Shown here piece after piece: positions 8,214-16,339 of a DNA stretch of 64,000 nt. The notes beneath the pieces are model-generated. The model was not told the DNA's origin. It made no database searches and saw only the letters and a program-made list of their open reading frames with translations. The position numbers and the translations under genes were made by a program. Source of the stretch: Arthrobacter sp042667405 (GTDB lineage: Bacteria > Actinomycetota > Actinomycetes > Actinomycetales > Micrococcaceae); the NCBI RefSeq assembly GCF_042667405.1, contig NZ_JBHVAL010000005.1:160311-224310 (forward strand). Direction: 5' to 3'. Position 1 is the first letter of the stretch. Each line of letters begins with the position of its first letter.

Positions 8214-9089
8214 ATGCGATACGTCGTCGGCTACACCGCCAACGCCAGGGGTCGCGATGCCGTCCACCTCGCCATTGCGATGGCCCGCGGACAGGACGCC
8301 AGCCTGGACCTGGTCCTCGTGGTCCCGGAGGACTCGCCGTACAACGCCGTTTACCCGCCTGAGCCCGGCTACGACTCGATCCTCAACGAGCAAGCCCGGC
8401 AGTGGCTCGACGACGGCCTCGCCCTGGTCCCGGCCGACGTCGCCGCCCGCGCGCACATCCGCCGCGGAGACTCGGAAGCGCAGGCACTCATTGATGCGGC
8501 TGTGGAGTTCGATGCTGCCGCGCTGGTCATTGGCGCCACCAACAACGGCCTCCTCAAGCGGTTCACCATTGGTTCAGTGGCCAGTTCACTGCTCCACTCT
8601 TCACCGGTTCCGGTTGCCCTGGCGCCCCACGGCTACCACCGGACGGAAGGCATCACCCGGCTCAGCTGTGGTTTCGGCGCCCGGCCCGGTGCCGATGAAC
8701 TCCTTGACGTCGCCGTCGAGTCAGCGCGCGACCGCCACCTTCCGTTGCGTCTCGTCTCCTTGTTGGCGCTCGACGGCGGTAACTCGCCCGGGCTCGCCGA
8801 CGCGGCCTGGGTGCATGCCGCCGACCGTCTTGCCGCCGTCGGGGATTCCACCGCCGGTTCCGGTCCGGACGCCGGGACCGAACCCGAAATCGTCGTCGCG
8901 CAAGGCCGCACGATCGAGGAGGCCGTGGACCGCCTCGACTGGGAAGACGGCGAAATCCTTCTCATCGGCTCCAGCCGCCTGGCGCAGCACCGCGCCACCT
9001 TCCTGGGCACCACCGCAAACCGGATCCTGCGTGCCCTGCCAGTTCCAATGATCGTGGTTCCCCGCGACTACACGCGACAGCGCTCCTAG
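8214..9089 (+). CDS. Tandem universal stress protein
   Basis: A 291-residue cytoplasmic protein made of two UspA domains (residues ~1-145 and ~155-290). Each ends in a nucleotide-binding-like signature: VIGATNNGLLKRFTIGSVAS in the first, and LIGSSRLAQHRATFLGTTAN in the second. The start has AAGGAG at 8204-8209. It lies between puo and the amine permease in an apparent operon. Similar Usp genes are found next to APC permeases, so it may modulate the transporter or answer peroxide made by the oxidase; this is inference. Confidence 0.85.
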   Translation: MRYVVGYTANARGRDAVHLAIAMARGQDASLDLVLVVPEDSPYNAVYPPEPGYDSILNEQARQWLDDGLALVPADVAARAHIRRGDSEAQALIDAAVEFDAAALVIGATNNGLLKRFTIGSVASSLLHSSPVPVALAPHGYHRTEGITRLSCGFGARPGADELLDVAVESARDRHLPLRLVSLLALDGGNSPGLADAAWVHAADRLAAVGDSTAGSGPDAGTEPEIVVAQGRTIEEAVDRLDWEDGEILLIGSSRLAQHRATFLGTTANRILRALPVPMIVVPRDYTRQRS

Positions 9090-9112
9090 CCGTCGCCCGA
9101 GAGGCAATACCC

Positions 9113-10630
9113 ATGTCAACTGCACCAAAGACGGTCCAGTCGAAAGATTCGGCCCTGAGTGAGAAGGGCCTGAAAGCCGGATCGGTGGGCCTCATCGGCG
9201 CCGTCGTGATCGGCGTTTCCTGCATCGCGCCGGCCTATACGCTGACTGCCGCGCTTGGTCCCACCGTATCCGAGGTGGGTGTCCACCTTCCCGCGATCTT
9301 CCTGGTGGGCTTCATCCCGATGCTGCTGGTGGCGCTCGGCTACCGCGAACTCAACAACGCAATGCCCGACGCCGGAACCTCCTTCACGTGGGCGACGCGC
9401 GCCTTTGGACCGTGGATCGGTTGGATGGGTGGGTGGGGGCTCATCGCAGCCACGATCATTGTGCTGTCCAACCTGGCCGCGGTTGCAGTGGACTTCTTCT
9501 ACCTGATGCTCGGTCAGGTCTTCAACGATCCGTCACTTGCGGAGCTGAGCAAGATCCTGCCCCTGAACATTGCCACAACGCTGGTGTTCATTGCGGTGGC
9601 TTGCTGGATTTCGTACCGGGGCATGGAGACCACCAAGGGCGTGCAGTACGTGCTGGTGGCATTCCAGTTGCTGGTGCTTGGGTGGTTCGCTGTTTCGGCG
9701 TTTTCGCATGTAGCCAACGGCACGGCCTTCGACGCCACCGCCATCTCGCCCGACTGGTTCAACCCCTTTGCGGTGGACTCCTTCACGACCTTCACCGCCG
9801 GCGTTTCCCTCTCCATCTTCATTTACTGGGGCTGGGACGTGACGCTGACCATGAACGAGGAAACCCGCAATCCCGAAAAGACGCCCGGCCGCGCTGCAAC
9901 CGTGACCGTGCTGGTGATCGTGATCATCTACATGACTGTTGCGTTGGCAACCTTGTCCTTCGCCGGCGTGGGGGACACTGGCCTGGGTACGGGCAACCCT
10001 GAGAACCAGTCGAGCATCTTCGCTGTCCTCGCTGGTCCGGTGATGGGTCCGTTCGCCATTTTGATGTCTTTGGCAATCCTGAGCAGTTCGGCTGCGTCCC
10101 TGCAGTCGACGTTCGTTTCTCCCGCCCGGACGCTGTTGGCGATGGGCCACTACAAGGCCATCTCGCCCAAGTTCGGCCGGATCAGCCCCACGTACAAGTC
10201 CCCGAGCACCGCCACCATTGCCGCGGCCATCGCAGCTGCGGGCTTCTACGTGATCACCCGGACCGTGTCCGAGAATGCCCTCTGGGACACCATCACCGCC
10301 CTGGGCATGATGATCTGCTTCTACTACGGCATCACCGCGCTGGCCTGCGTTTGGTACTTCCGGGCCGCGGCGTTCAGCAGTGTCCGCTCCTTCTTCTTCA
10401 AGTTCCTGGCGCCCTTGCTGGGCGGCGTGATCCTGCTGGTTATGTTCGTGAAGACTGCCGTTGATTCCCTGGACCCTGCTTATGGTTCGGGCTCTTCGGT
10501 GGGCGGCATCGGCCTGGTGTTCATCCTGGGAATGGGCGTGATCCTGCTGGGCGTGGTGGTGATGCTGGTGATGTACCGGGTGCGGCCCGAGTTCTTCAGG
10601 AATTTCTCGCGCCGAGTTGGCATTGGATGA
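9113..10630 (+). CDS. APC-superfamily amino acid/polyamine permease (probable putrescine importer)
   Basis: A 505-residue permease with about twelve TM helices. The APC signature near the N-terminus is GLIGAVVIGVSCIAPAYTLTAALG, and EETRNPEKTPGRA in the loop after TM6 is typical of amine/amino acid permeases. It is third in the puo operon, which makes putrescine or a related amine its likely substrate. Its last codons (RRVGIG-stop) are encoded by the left arm of the long palindrome at 10606-10676, so its C-terminus has been shaped by that repeat. Confidence 0.85.
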   Translation: MSTAPKTVQSKDSALSEKGLKAGSVGLIGAVVIGVSCIAPAYTLTAALGPTVSEVGVHLPAIFLVGFIPMLLVALGYRELNNAMPDAGTSFTWATRAFGPWIGWMGGWGLIAATIIVLSNLAAVAVDFFYLMLGQVFNDPSLAELSKILPLNIATTLVFIAVACWISYRGMETTKGVQYVLVAFQLLVLGWFAVSAFSHVANGTAFDATAISPDWFNPFAVDSFTTFTAGVSLSIFIYWGWDVTLTMNEETRNPEKTPGRAATVTVLVIVIIYMTVALATLSFAGVGDTGLGTGNPENQSSIFAVLAGPVMGPFAILMSLAILSSSAASLQSTFVSPARTLLAMGHYKAISPKFGRISPTYKSPSTATIAAAIAAAGFYVITRTVSENALWDTITALGMMICFYYGITALACVWYFRAAAFSSVRSFFFKFLAPLLGGVILLVMFVKTAVDSLDPAYGSGSSVGGIGLVFILGMGVILLGVVVMLVMYRVRPEFFRNFSRRVGIG

Positions 10631-10676
10631 CAATGTTGCGCGGCGGGATTGTCATTAAGTGTCATCTCGGCGAGGG
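10606..10676. repeat. Long imperfect palindrome, copy A (convergent gene ends)
   Basis: The arms begin CGCCGAGTTGGCATTGG and, on the other strand, CGCCGAGATGACACTTA; both continue into ATGACAAT, giving about 25 bp each around a central ~15-20 bases. The stop codons of both flanking convergent genes lie inside it. A related copy is at 33842-33909. It probably acts as a bidirectional terminator-like or mobile short repeat. Confidence 0.75.
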
Positions 10677-11225
10677 GAGGGCAGCTGTGGGGACGCCTGC
10701 GGCACGCTCCGCTTCGGTTAACGCTTGGGCGAGGCGTTCGACGGCGGCCCTGTAGTCGGTCCCGGCGGTCACCTTGCAGTACTCGGCCTCCCGCATGGCC
10801 CTCGTCAGCGCAGCCGTTTCCTGGGTCCGCACGTCTGTCATGGCCGGAAAATCGATGGTCTGCGCCGGATCCAGTTCGTAGCGCTGCCATTGGGCCAGGA
10901 TGCTTTGGTGCCGTGCGGCGTCGTCGGCAAAACCAGCACGACGCCGGGGCTCGGCTGCGTGGGTCCGCTCGACTTTCCGGGCGGCCGCCAAGGTTCCTGC
11001 CGCCGTCGTTGCTGCCAGGGCGACCATCACCAATCCGGCGGGCGGCCACAGCACAGTGGGAAGCAGAACGGCGGGCGCAATCACCGTAAATCCCGCGAAC
11101 AGATCCCAGAAGACCGTGTCCGGCTCAGGCCCGCGACCATAGGTGAGTTTTCTGCGCAGGATGTATGTTGTTGCCGCGGTTGCAAGAACCAAGGCAACGC
11201 CCCACAGGAGCATCATGGCGGGCAT
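10662..11225 (-). CDS. Hypothetical protein with three TM segments
   Basis: A 187-residue protein. Hydrophobic segments lie at residues ~4-20, ~43-62 and ~64-80, followed by a soluble, alanine-rich helical region (residues 85-187) with QTIDFPAMTDVRTQETAALTRAMREAE. The start at 11225 has GGAGGTGG upstream. Related proteins occur in Micrococcaceae but I know no function. The last four codons (PSPR-stop) fall in the palindrome at 10606-10676. Confidence 0.7.
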   Translation of the reverse strand: MPAMMLLWGVALVLATAATTYILRRKLTYGRGPEPDTVFWDLFAGFTVIAPAVLLPTVLWPPAGLVMVALAATTAAGTLAAARKVERTHAAEPRRRAGFADDAARHQSILAQWQRYELDPAQTIDFPAMTDVRTQETAALTRAMREAEYCKVTAGTDYRAAVERLAQALTEAERAAGVPTAALPSPR

Positions 11226-11337
11226 CGGACCACCTCCAGGCGAATTCGCTGCTTTGAATTCAGTATGCGCCGGGGGATGCGGGGATGCGAGAGTGGTTGA
11301 GTCCCCGGCAAATCAGGTAGTGAACTCTCGGTAGACT

Positions 11338-11370
11338 CGATGTCAGCAGGCAAGAGACTGCTGCATCGTT
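11338..11370. other. Stem-loop preceding the 11378 terminator
   Basis: CGATG-t-CAGCAG and CTGCTGCATCG form an 11-bp stem with one bulged T around an 8-base loop. With the terminator 8 bp further on, this could be the body of a short RNA, but no convincing promoter was found. Confidence 0.3.
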
Positions 11371-11377
11371 AAAAACG

Positions 11378-11403
11378 AAAGACCCGAGTGCAATCGGGTC
11401 TTT
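11378..11403. terminator. Bidirectional intrinsic terminator
   Basis: AAAGACCCGA and TCGGGTCTTT form a 10-bp stem with the loop GTGCAA. T-rich bases follow on the plus strand, and TTTCGTTTTT follows on the minus strand, so it could work in either direction. No clear gene ends here, which hints at an unannotated small transcript on one side. Confidence 0.6.
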
Positions 11404-11440
11404 GTTCAGCGCGATGCGCTCTTTGGTGCGATTTCAAGGA

Positions 11441-11472
11441 CATACCCTTGACTCTCACACTTCAAGAGTATG
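11441..11472. promoter_or_regulatory. Inverted repeat over a possible promoter
   Basis: CATACCCTTGA and TCAAGAGTATG are 11-bp arms with one mismatch around ten bases. The left arm overlaps a TTGACT -35-like box. The half-site ACTTCAAGRGTAT recurs at 12611-12623 in the promoter of the DUF5997 gene, which suggests a shared binding protein. Confidence 0.4.
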
Positions 11473-11535
11473 CCCCTCCGCGCACGCTGTGCAAACATGC
11501 GCGGTCGCACCCTGTCCTCAGTGAGGGGGTGCACC

Positions 11536-11646
11536 ATGTCTCGACGACGTCAACGTCCCGAGCATTGAGGCCGCCTGAACCTGTGGGTCAACATCGCACG
11601 CTTTGCGTGGGAGATTGTCCGCTCGTTCTGGCACCTGAAACCCTGA
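11536..11646 (+). other. Candidate short coding unit interrupted by an in-frame TGA
   Basis: ATG 11536 encodes MSRRRQRPEH, then a TGA at 11566-11568. The same frame goes on as GRLNLWVNIARFAWEIVR plus SFWHLKP before the next TGA. The second part reads as a Trp-rich amphipathic helix. A hairpin (GCACCC...GGGTGC) sequesters the region just upstream of the ATG and a strong terminator hairpin follows at 11655. It may be a leader peptide, two tiny ORFs, or a decayed small gene; translation is unproven. Confidence 0.25.
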
Positions 11647-11654
11647 TGGGTTGG

Positions 11655-11684
11655 CGACGGCCGCGGGACTACCCGCGGCCGTCG
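11655..11684 (+). terminator. Strong terminator-like hairpin
   Basis: Perfect 13-bp arms CGACGGCCGCGGG and CCCGCGGCCGTCG around ACTA, followed after ~10 bases by GTTTTG. It separates the small unit at 11536 from the VOC gene. Confidence 0.6.
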
Positions 11685-11729
11685 TCGCGTGCGTTTTGAC
11701 CGTCAGTGCCGGGGCGTAGCCTTGGCACC

Positions 11730-12110
11730 ATGAGACTGAAAATGTGCAGCATCCACGTCAAGGACCCGGCAACAGCCCACACGTTCTACACGGAAACGTT
11801 GGGCTTCGAAACCCTGATGGCCATGCCTGAGTACAACCTCTTCATCATCAAGGATCCCGGCGCAGGCCCGAACGCCACAGGGCTGCTCCTGGAACCAAGC
11901 GACAACCCCATCGGTGCAAACTATATGAATGCCGTCTATGAGGCCGGCATGCCTGCGGTTGTCCTGGGCGTGCCCGACGTCCAGGCGGAGTACGAGCGGT
12001 TGCTGGCTGCGGGCGTGAGGTTCAAGGGCGAGCCGGCAGAGGATCCGTCGGGCATCAGCGCAGTTTTCGACGACGGCTGCGGCAATTACGTCCAGCTGCA
12101 CCAAGACTAG
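11730..12110 (+). CDS. VOC-family (glyoxalase/bleomycin-resistance fold) protein
   Basis: A 126-residue protein with the paired beta-alpha-beta-beta-beta modules of the vicinal oxygen chelate fold. It begins MRLKMCSIHVKDPATAHTFYTETLGF and ends ISAVFDDGCGNYVQLHQ, the usual GN-x-QL ending that carries a metal ligand in many members. The substrate cannot be read from the sequence. TAGCCT stands 7 nt before the ATG with no ribosome-binding site, so it is probably leaderless; a GTG at 11706 is an alternative start. It converges on the DUF5997 gene. Confidence 0.8.
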   Translation: MRLKMCSIHVKDPATAHTFYTETLGFETLMAMPEYNLFIIKDPGAGPNATGLLLEPSDNPIGANYMNAVYEAGMPAVVLGVPDVQAEYERLLAAGVRFKGEPAEDPSGISAVFDDGCGNYVQLHQD

Positions 12111-12118
12111 TTAAACAG

Positions 12119-12148
12119 CTATGGCCGGGACACAGGTCCCGGCCATAG
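12119..12148. terminator. Bidirectional terminator hairpin between VOC and DUF5997 genes
   Basis: Perfect 13-bp arms CTATGGCCGGGAC and GTCCCGGCCATAG enclose ACAG between two convergent genes. There is no long T-tract on either side. Confidence 0.65.
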
Positions 12149-12160
12149 GTGGATCAAACC

Positions 12161-12610
12161 TTATGCGCGGTCGCGCTTTGTTCCCTTGGGAGCCTCGCGT
12201 TTGGCCGCGGCGTTCTCCCGGGCTTCCTTTGTCGCGGCCTTTTTGTGGGCCTCGTCTTTCACTCGCTGGGCCTCGGAACGGACTGCGGCGTGGGTGGCGC
12301 GTTCGGTGACCAGCCACTGCGGGGGCGTTTGCAGCAACTCGGTGATTTCCGCCGTCGTGAGTGCTTCCTCGACGCCGCCGCGGGCGAGGCCGCTGATGGA
12401 GATGTTGAGTTTTTGCGCAACTACCGGGCGCGGGTGCGGGCCGTTGCGGCGCAGTTCGGCAAGCCACTCCGGCGGGTTGGACTGAAGTTCGTTGAATTCC
12501 TCGCGGGAGATGGACGAATCCTGGAACTCCTGGGGTGTAGCGGGCAGGTAGATGCCGAGTTTCTTGGCGACTGTTGCCGGCTTCATGGACTGGGAGTTCG
12601 AGGACGTCAT
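12161..12610 (-). CDS. DUF5997 family protein
   Basis: A 149-residue soluble protein matching DUF5997: MKPATVAKKLGIYLPATPQEFQ, then NPPEWLAELRRNGPHPRPVVA and TPPQWLV, ending in a Lys/Arg/Ala-rich tail. The family is actinobacterial and, as here, commonly sits divergently beside a LysR-substrate-domain protein; function is unknown, though the repeated helical modules look like a DNA- or protein-binding helix set. TACCCT lies 6 nt before the ATG, indicating a leaderless transcript from a divergent promoter region of only 33 bp. Confidence 0.85.
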   Translation of the reverse strand: MTSSNSQSMKPATVAKKLGIYLPATPQEFQDSSISREEFNELQSNPPEWLAELRRNGPHPRPVVAQKLNISISGLARGGVEEALTTAEITELLQTPPQWLVTERATHAAVRSEAQRVKDEAHKKAATKEARENAAAKREAPKGTKRDRA

Positions 12611-12643
12611 ACTTCAAGGGTATCTGGCCGGTACTGTGAGTGT

Positions 12644-13369
12644 GTGCCAGATGCTGAAGAATCCACGGAAACTCCCGAGTCCCAACCCGCGCTTCGCTTC
12701 GCGTACGTCGCCGGCGTGACTCCCGGGAAATGGATCCGCCGCTGGGAAGAGCGGATGCCTGAAGTTCCGCTGCACTCCTTCATGTCCGACGACGACGCGC
12801 AGCTTTCGGTGTTGCGGGACGGTTCCGCTGACCTCAGCTTTGTTCGGTTGCCCGTGGACCGGGAAGGCCTGAACGTCATCCCCTTGTATGAAGAGCAGCC
12901 CGTGGTGGTCGCACCCAAGGGCCACGAGGTCTCAGTGTTCGAGGAAGTGGCACTGGAGGACCTGGCCGAGGAAAATTTCCTGGACATCGCGGAAATGGGC
13001 GGCCCGGACATGGCCCTGCAGGTTGTTGCTTCCGGCGCCGGACTCGTGATCATGCCCATGTCGGTTGCCAGGCACCTGAATGCCAAGGACACGGTCATGC
13101 GCCGGCTGACGGGAGCCCCTGGAACCCAGATCGGCTTGGCTTGGCTCGTGGGAACAGACAGCCCGGTGATCGAGGAGTTCATTGGGATTGTGCGTGGCCG
13201 GACAGCGCAGAGTTCACGCCAACCGTCTGCCCAGCAGGAGAAGCCCAAGAAGGCGCCCAAGCCTGATCGCAGGGGTTCGGGTGCGAAAAAGCCTGCAGTT
13301 GCCCAGCGCTACGCCCCGAATCCGGACAAAGGACGCGGCCGCGGTTCGCGAAAGAAGGGCAAGCGCTGA
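12644..13369 (+). CDS. LysR substrate-binding-domain protein lacking the HTH
   Basis: A 241-residue protein with a periplasmic-binding-type LysR effector domain (residues ~15-180: LRFAYVAGVTPGKWIRRWEERMPE, then DLSFVRLPVD) but no N-terminal helix-turn-helix. The C-terminus is a long basic tail ending in RGRGSRKKGKR. Start: GTG 12644, with TACTGT 6 nt upstream, so leaderless. It is divergent from the DUF5997 gene and ends flush against the next minus-strand gene. It may act through partner proteins or bind nucleic acid by its tail; this is inference. Confidence 0.82.
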   Translation: MPDAEESTETPESQPALRFAYVAGVTPGKWIRRWEERMPEVPLHSFMSDDDAQLSVLRDGSADLSFVRLPVDREGLNVIPLYEEQPVVVAPKGHEVSVFEEVALEDLAEENFLDIAEMGGPDMALQVVASGAGLVIMPMSVARHLNAKDTVMRRLTGAPGTQIGLAWLVGTDSPVIEEFIGIVRGRTAQSSRQPSAQQEKPKKAPKPDRRGSGAKKPAVAQRYAPNPDKGRGRGSRKKGKR

Positions 13370-14068
13370 CTACTCGCCGTGGATGGCGGCCTGCTGCTGC
13401 TCTGAACGGTTGAGATAGGCAAGGAGCAGGTCGCCCGCGCGCTCCAGTTCGCCGGCCTCCAGCGCTGCGCAGATCTGCTCATTTTCAGCGAGCCAGTCGC
13501 TGTAGAAGTGCGCATTGACGGTGGCTTTGTGGAAGTACAGCCTCATCTCAGCCAGGATCTGGGCCATGATCGTGTTCAGGCGGTTGCTCTCTGCCAAAGC
13601 CACGATTGCCCCGTGAAAGTGCTGGTTGGCGCTGCCCAGTCCTTCATTGTCATCGGCGGCCGCCGCACGCTTTCCCTCGTCGACGGCGGCCCTGACGGCG
13701 GCTATGCGCTCCGGCGAACCTCCCGCACGGATGGAACTGACCTCGATGGCGCGACGGACGGTGTAGACATCGTGGATGTCACCTGCCTCGAGGGTGGCTA
13801 CGAACACGCCCTTGTTTGGCTGACGGAGTAGAAGGCGTTCCGCGGCGAGCTCGGCAAAGGCTTCCCGGACGGTGTTCCGGGAGACGCCAAGATCCTCGGC
13901 AATTGTGGCTTCCGTGAGTTTGGCGCCGGGAACAAGGAAGCCCTCTGCAAGCTGATAACGCAGTTCCTCCGCCACGCGTTCGGCCACGGAGGGGACCCTG
14001 AGCCGCATCCGTGCGCGGGCACCGTCCAGGCCGGGATGTTCGCTTGATTCCTGATCTGCTCCGGCCAT
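13370..14068 (-). CDS. GntR-family (FCD) regulator of the 5-oxoproline cluster
   Basis: A 232-residue FadR-type regulator. Residues ~28-95 form the winged helix (AERVAEELRYQLAEG, then TEATIAEDLGVSRNTVREAF), followed by an all-helical FCD domain with VYTVRRAIEVSS and HFHGAIVALAES. It is divergent from pxpA with a perfect 17-bp operator (14108-14124) between. The ATG at 14068 has TAATTT 7 nt upstream; a GTG at 14074 is also possible. It probably represses the pxp operon until 5-oxoproline or a metabolite binds. Ligand is inferred. Confidence 0.85.
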   Translation of the reverse strand: MAGADQESSEHPGLDGARARMRLRVPSVAERVAEELRYQLAEGFLVPGAKLTEATIAEDLGVSRNTVREAFAELAAERLLLRQPNKGVFVATLEAGDIHDVYTVRRAIEVSSIRAGGSPERIAAVRAAVDEGKRAAAADDNEGLGSANQHFHGAIVALAESNRLNTIMAQILAEMRLYFHKATVNAHFYSDWLAENEQICAALEAGELERAGDLLLAYLNRSEQQQAAIHGE

Positions 14069-14107
14069 AGTCACAAAATTACACGATCGCCGAAAATAAG
14101 GATCGCC

Positions 14108-14124
14108 GGATTGTTGAACAATCC
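14108..14124. promoter_or_regulatory. GntR (FadR-type) operator in front of pxpA
   Basis: GGATTGTTGAACAATCC is a perfect palindrome and contains TTGTTGAACAA, matching TNGTNNNACNA. It lies between the divergent GntR and pxpA genes. Confidence 0.75.
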
Positions 14125-14177
14125 AGCGATTTGGTGCATGCTGGATGTAACGCGCATCACGAGGCAGGGATCACACC

Positions 14178-14936
14178 ATGGCAACCATCGACCTGAACAG
14201 CGACGTCGGAGAGTCATTCGGACGCTGGACACTTGGCGACGATGCCGCCATGTTCCAATCCGTCTCCAGTGCCAACGTTGCTTGTGGATTCCACGCCGGC
14301 GACCCCAGCGTTATCCGCAGCACCTGCGCCAAGGCGGTCCAGGCCGGCGTCGTAATTGGCGCCCACGTCGGGTATCGCGATCTCGCGGGATTCGGCCGCC
14401 GCTTCATGGATATGGACCCTGTGGAGTTGGCCGACGACGTGGTGTACCAGATCGGCGCGCTGCAGGCTCTGGCAGCTCTTTCCGGTGGCCGGGTGCAGTA
14501 CGTGAAACCCCACGGTGGTCTGTACAACGCGATAGTCAAGCACACGGCCCAAGCGCGCGCAGTGGTGGATGCCGTGAAATCGGTAGACCCCAACCTTCCG
14601 ATTCTCGGCCTGCCCGGCTCTGAAGTTCTGCGATTGGCTGAGGAAGCAGGCCTTCGAGGCATTTCCGAAGCATTCGCGGACCGCGCCTATACCCCGGAAG
14701 GAACGCTCGTCCCGCGCTCCCAGCCCGGGGCCGTCCTGCACAACCCCGACGAAGTGGCCGAACACGTCCTGCGAATGGCCACTGAACAATCCGTCAAGGC
14801 AATCGACGGTTCCATCCTCAAAATCACCGCAGAGAGCATCTGCGTGCACGGTGACTCACCCGGAGCAGTTGCAATGGCTGCCGCCGTGAAGTCCGCACTG
14901 GGCGAGGCCGGCGTAACCGTCGGCTCGTTCCTCTAA
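14178..14936 (+). CDS. pxpA: 5-oxoprolinase subunit A (LamB/YcsF family)
   Basis: A 252-residue protein matching PxpA, the subunit that with PxpB and PxpC hydrolyses 5-oxo-L-proline to glutamate using ATP. Seen motifs are IDLNSDVGESFGRW (residues 4-17), NVACGFHAGDP, GAHVGYRDLAGFGRR and VKPHGGLYN. AGGGA stands upstream of the ATG. It is first in the run pxpA-MFS-pxpBC-biotin carboxylase under GntR control. Length and motifs are complete. Confidence 0.92.
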   Translation: MATIDLNSDVGESFGRWTLGDDAAMFQSVSSANVACGFHAGDPSVIRSTCAKAVQAGVVIGAHVGYRDLAGFGRRFMDMDPVELADDVVYQIGALQALAALSGGRVQYVKPHGGLYNAIVKHTAQARAVVDAVKSVDPNLPILGLPGSEVLRLAEEAGLRGISEAFADRAYTPEGTLVPRSQPGAVLHNPDEVAEHVLRMATEQSVKAIDGSILKITAESICVHGDSPGAVAMAAAVKSALGEAGVTVGSFL

Positions 14937-14983
14937 CCCGTTCCAACCGGACTCCGCACCACCTCATCCCCCCGGAGGGCATC

Positions 14984-16333
14984 ATGACCAGCACCAACAA
15001 CGCAGCAAAGGCAGTGACGAGGAAGCCGCCGCCCGGCGCACTCAAGGCCTACATTGCCAGCCTCACCGGTACATCGCTGGAGTACTACGACTTTGCGATC
15101 TACTCTGTGGCCTCAGCACTGGTATTCCCCAAGATCTTCTTCCCCGGCAACGACGAATTCGTGGCGCTGCTGCTGTCCTTCTCGGCGTTTGCCGTGGGCT
15201 ACTTGGCCCGCCCGATTGGCGGCATCATCTTCGGCCGGCTCGGCGACAAGATCGGCCGCAAATACGTCCTCGTTTTCACCTTGGTGCTGATCGGTGTGGC
15301 CACAGTTCTCATTGGTGCGCTGCCCGACTACTCGGTGATTGGCGTCGCGGCCCCCACCATCCTGGTTCTTTTGCGGCTTGCGCAGGGCATTGGCGTTGGC
15401 GGCGAATGGGGCGGCGCGGTTCTGCTGTCCAGCGAATTCGGCGACCCCAACAAGCGTGGCTTCTGGTCATCTGCGGCCCAGATCGGCCCACCCGCAGGTA
15501 ACCTCATGGCCAACGGTGTGCTTGCCGTGCTGGCCGCGTCGCTCAGCAACGAAGCCTTCCTCTCCTGGGGATGGCGCGTAGCGTTCCTTGCCTCCGCGCT
15601 CCTTGTGGTCTTCGGCCTGCTTATCCGGCTCAAGCTCGAAGAAACGCCCGTCTTCAAGGCCATCCAGGCCCAAGGCGACCGCCCCAAGGCCCCCATCAAG
15701 GAAGTCTTCACGCAGCAGCCCAAGGCCCTGGTCGCGGCAGCCCTCTCCCGTGTATGCCCGGACATCCTGTATGCGCTGTTTACGGTCTTCGTCGCCGTTT
15801 ACGCCACCAAGGAACTGGGGATGACCACCGGAAACGTCCTGTCCGCGATCCTGATCGGCTCGGCCTTCCAGCTGGTCCTCATTCCAGCCGCGGGCGCCTT
15901 GACCGACCGGTTCAACCGCCGCTGGGTGTACGGCATCGCCGCAGCAGCTACAGCTGCCTACATCCCGCTGTTCTTCCTGATGATCCAGGGCAAGTCAGTC
16001 CTCATGCTTACGATCGGCACAGTGATTGGCCTGGCATTGCATGCCTTCATGTACGGGCCCCAGGCTGCATTCATCACTGAGCAGTTCCCCGCGAGACTCC
16101 GTTACGCCGGCAGTTCCCTGGCTTACACCCTGGCGGGCGTGATCGGTGGAGCAGTGGCACCCATTATCTTCACCGCGCTCTACGGTGCAGCCAACCATGG
16201 CTGGTACCTGATTGCCCTCTACATCCTGGTTGCAGCCGTGGTCACGATCGTCGGCATGCTGATGGGTCGCGATCCCCAGCCTGAAGAAGAAGAGCGCTTG
16301 CTGCAGACTGCCAACACTCAGCCGGCGGCATAG
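14984..16333 (+). CDS. MFS transporter, metabolite:H+ symporter type
   Basis: A 449-residue protein with twelve TM helices of the MHS branch. Motifs include SLTGTSLEYYDFAIY at TM1, RPIGGIIFGRLGDKIGRKYVL (loop 2-3), and RLAQGIGVGGEWGGAVLLSSE at TM4-5. It lies between pxpA and pxpBC, 47 nt after the former with GGAGGG before its ATG, so 5-oxoproline or a related lactam/amino acid is the likely cargo. Relatives include shikimate, proline/betaine and citrate carriers. Confidence 0.88.
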   Translation: MTSTNNAAKAVTRKPPPGALKAYIASLTGTSLEYYDFAIYSVASALVFPKIFFPGNDEFVALLLSFSAFAVGYLARPIGGIIFGRLGDKIGRKYVLVFTLVLIGVATVLIGALPDYSVIGVAAPTILVLLRLAQGIGVGGEWGGAVLLSSEFGDPNKRGFWSSAAQIGPPAGNLMANGVLAVLAASLSNEAFLSWGWRVAFLASALLVVFGLLIRLKLEETPVFKAIQAQGDRPKAPIKEVFTQQPKALVAAALSRVCPDILYALFTVFVAVYATKELGMTTGNVLSAILIGSAFQLVLIPAAGALTDRFNRRWVYGIAAAATAAYIPLFFLMIQGKSVLMLTIGTVIGLALHAFMYGPQAAFITEQFPARLRYAGSSLAYTLAGVIGGAVAPIIFTALYGAANHGWYLIALYILVAAVVTIVGMLMGRDPQPEEEERLLQTANTQPAA

Positions 16334-16339
16334 TCAAAG

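Noticed and set aside
11281..11340. tRNA-like sequence near GCGAGAGTGGTTGAG
   Set aside because: The segment resembles a D-arm only; there is no acceptor stem, anticodon arm or TTC-loop in register.
11566..11568. Selenocysteine codon in the small ORF
   Set aside because: No selenoprotein family matches, there is no SECIS-like stem directly after the TGA, and no sel genes are in the window.
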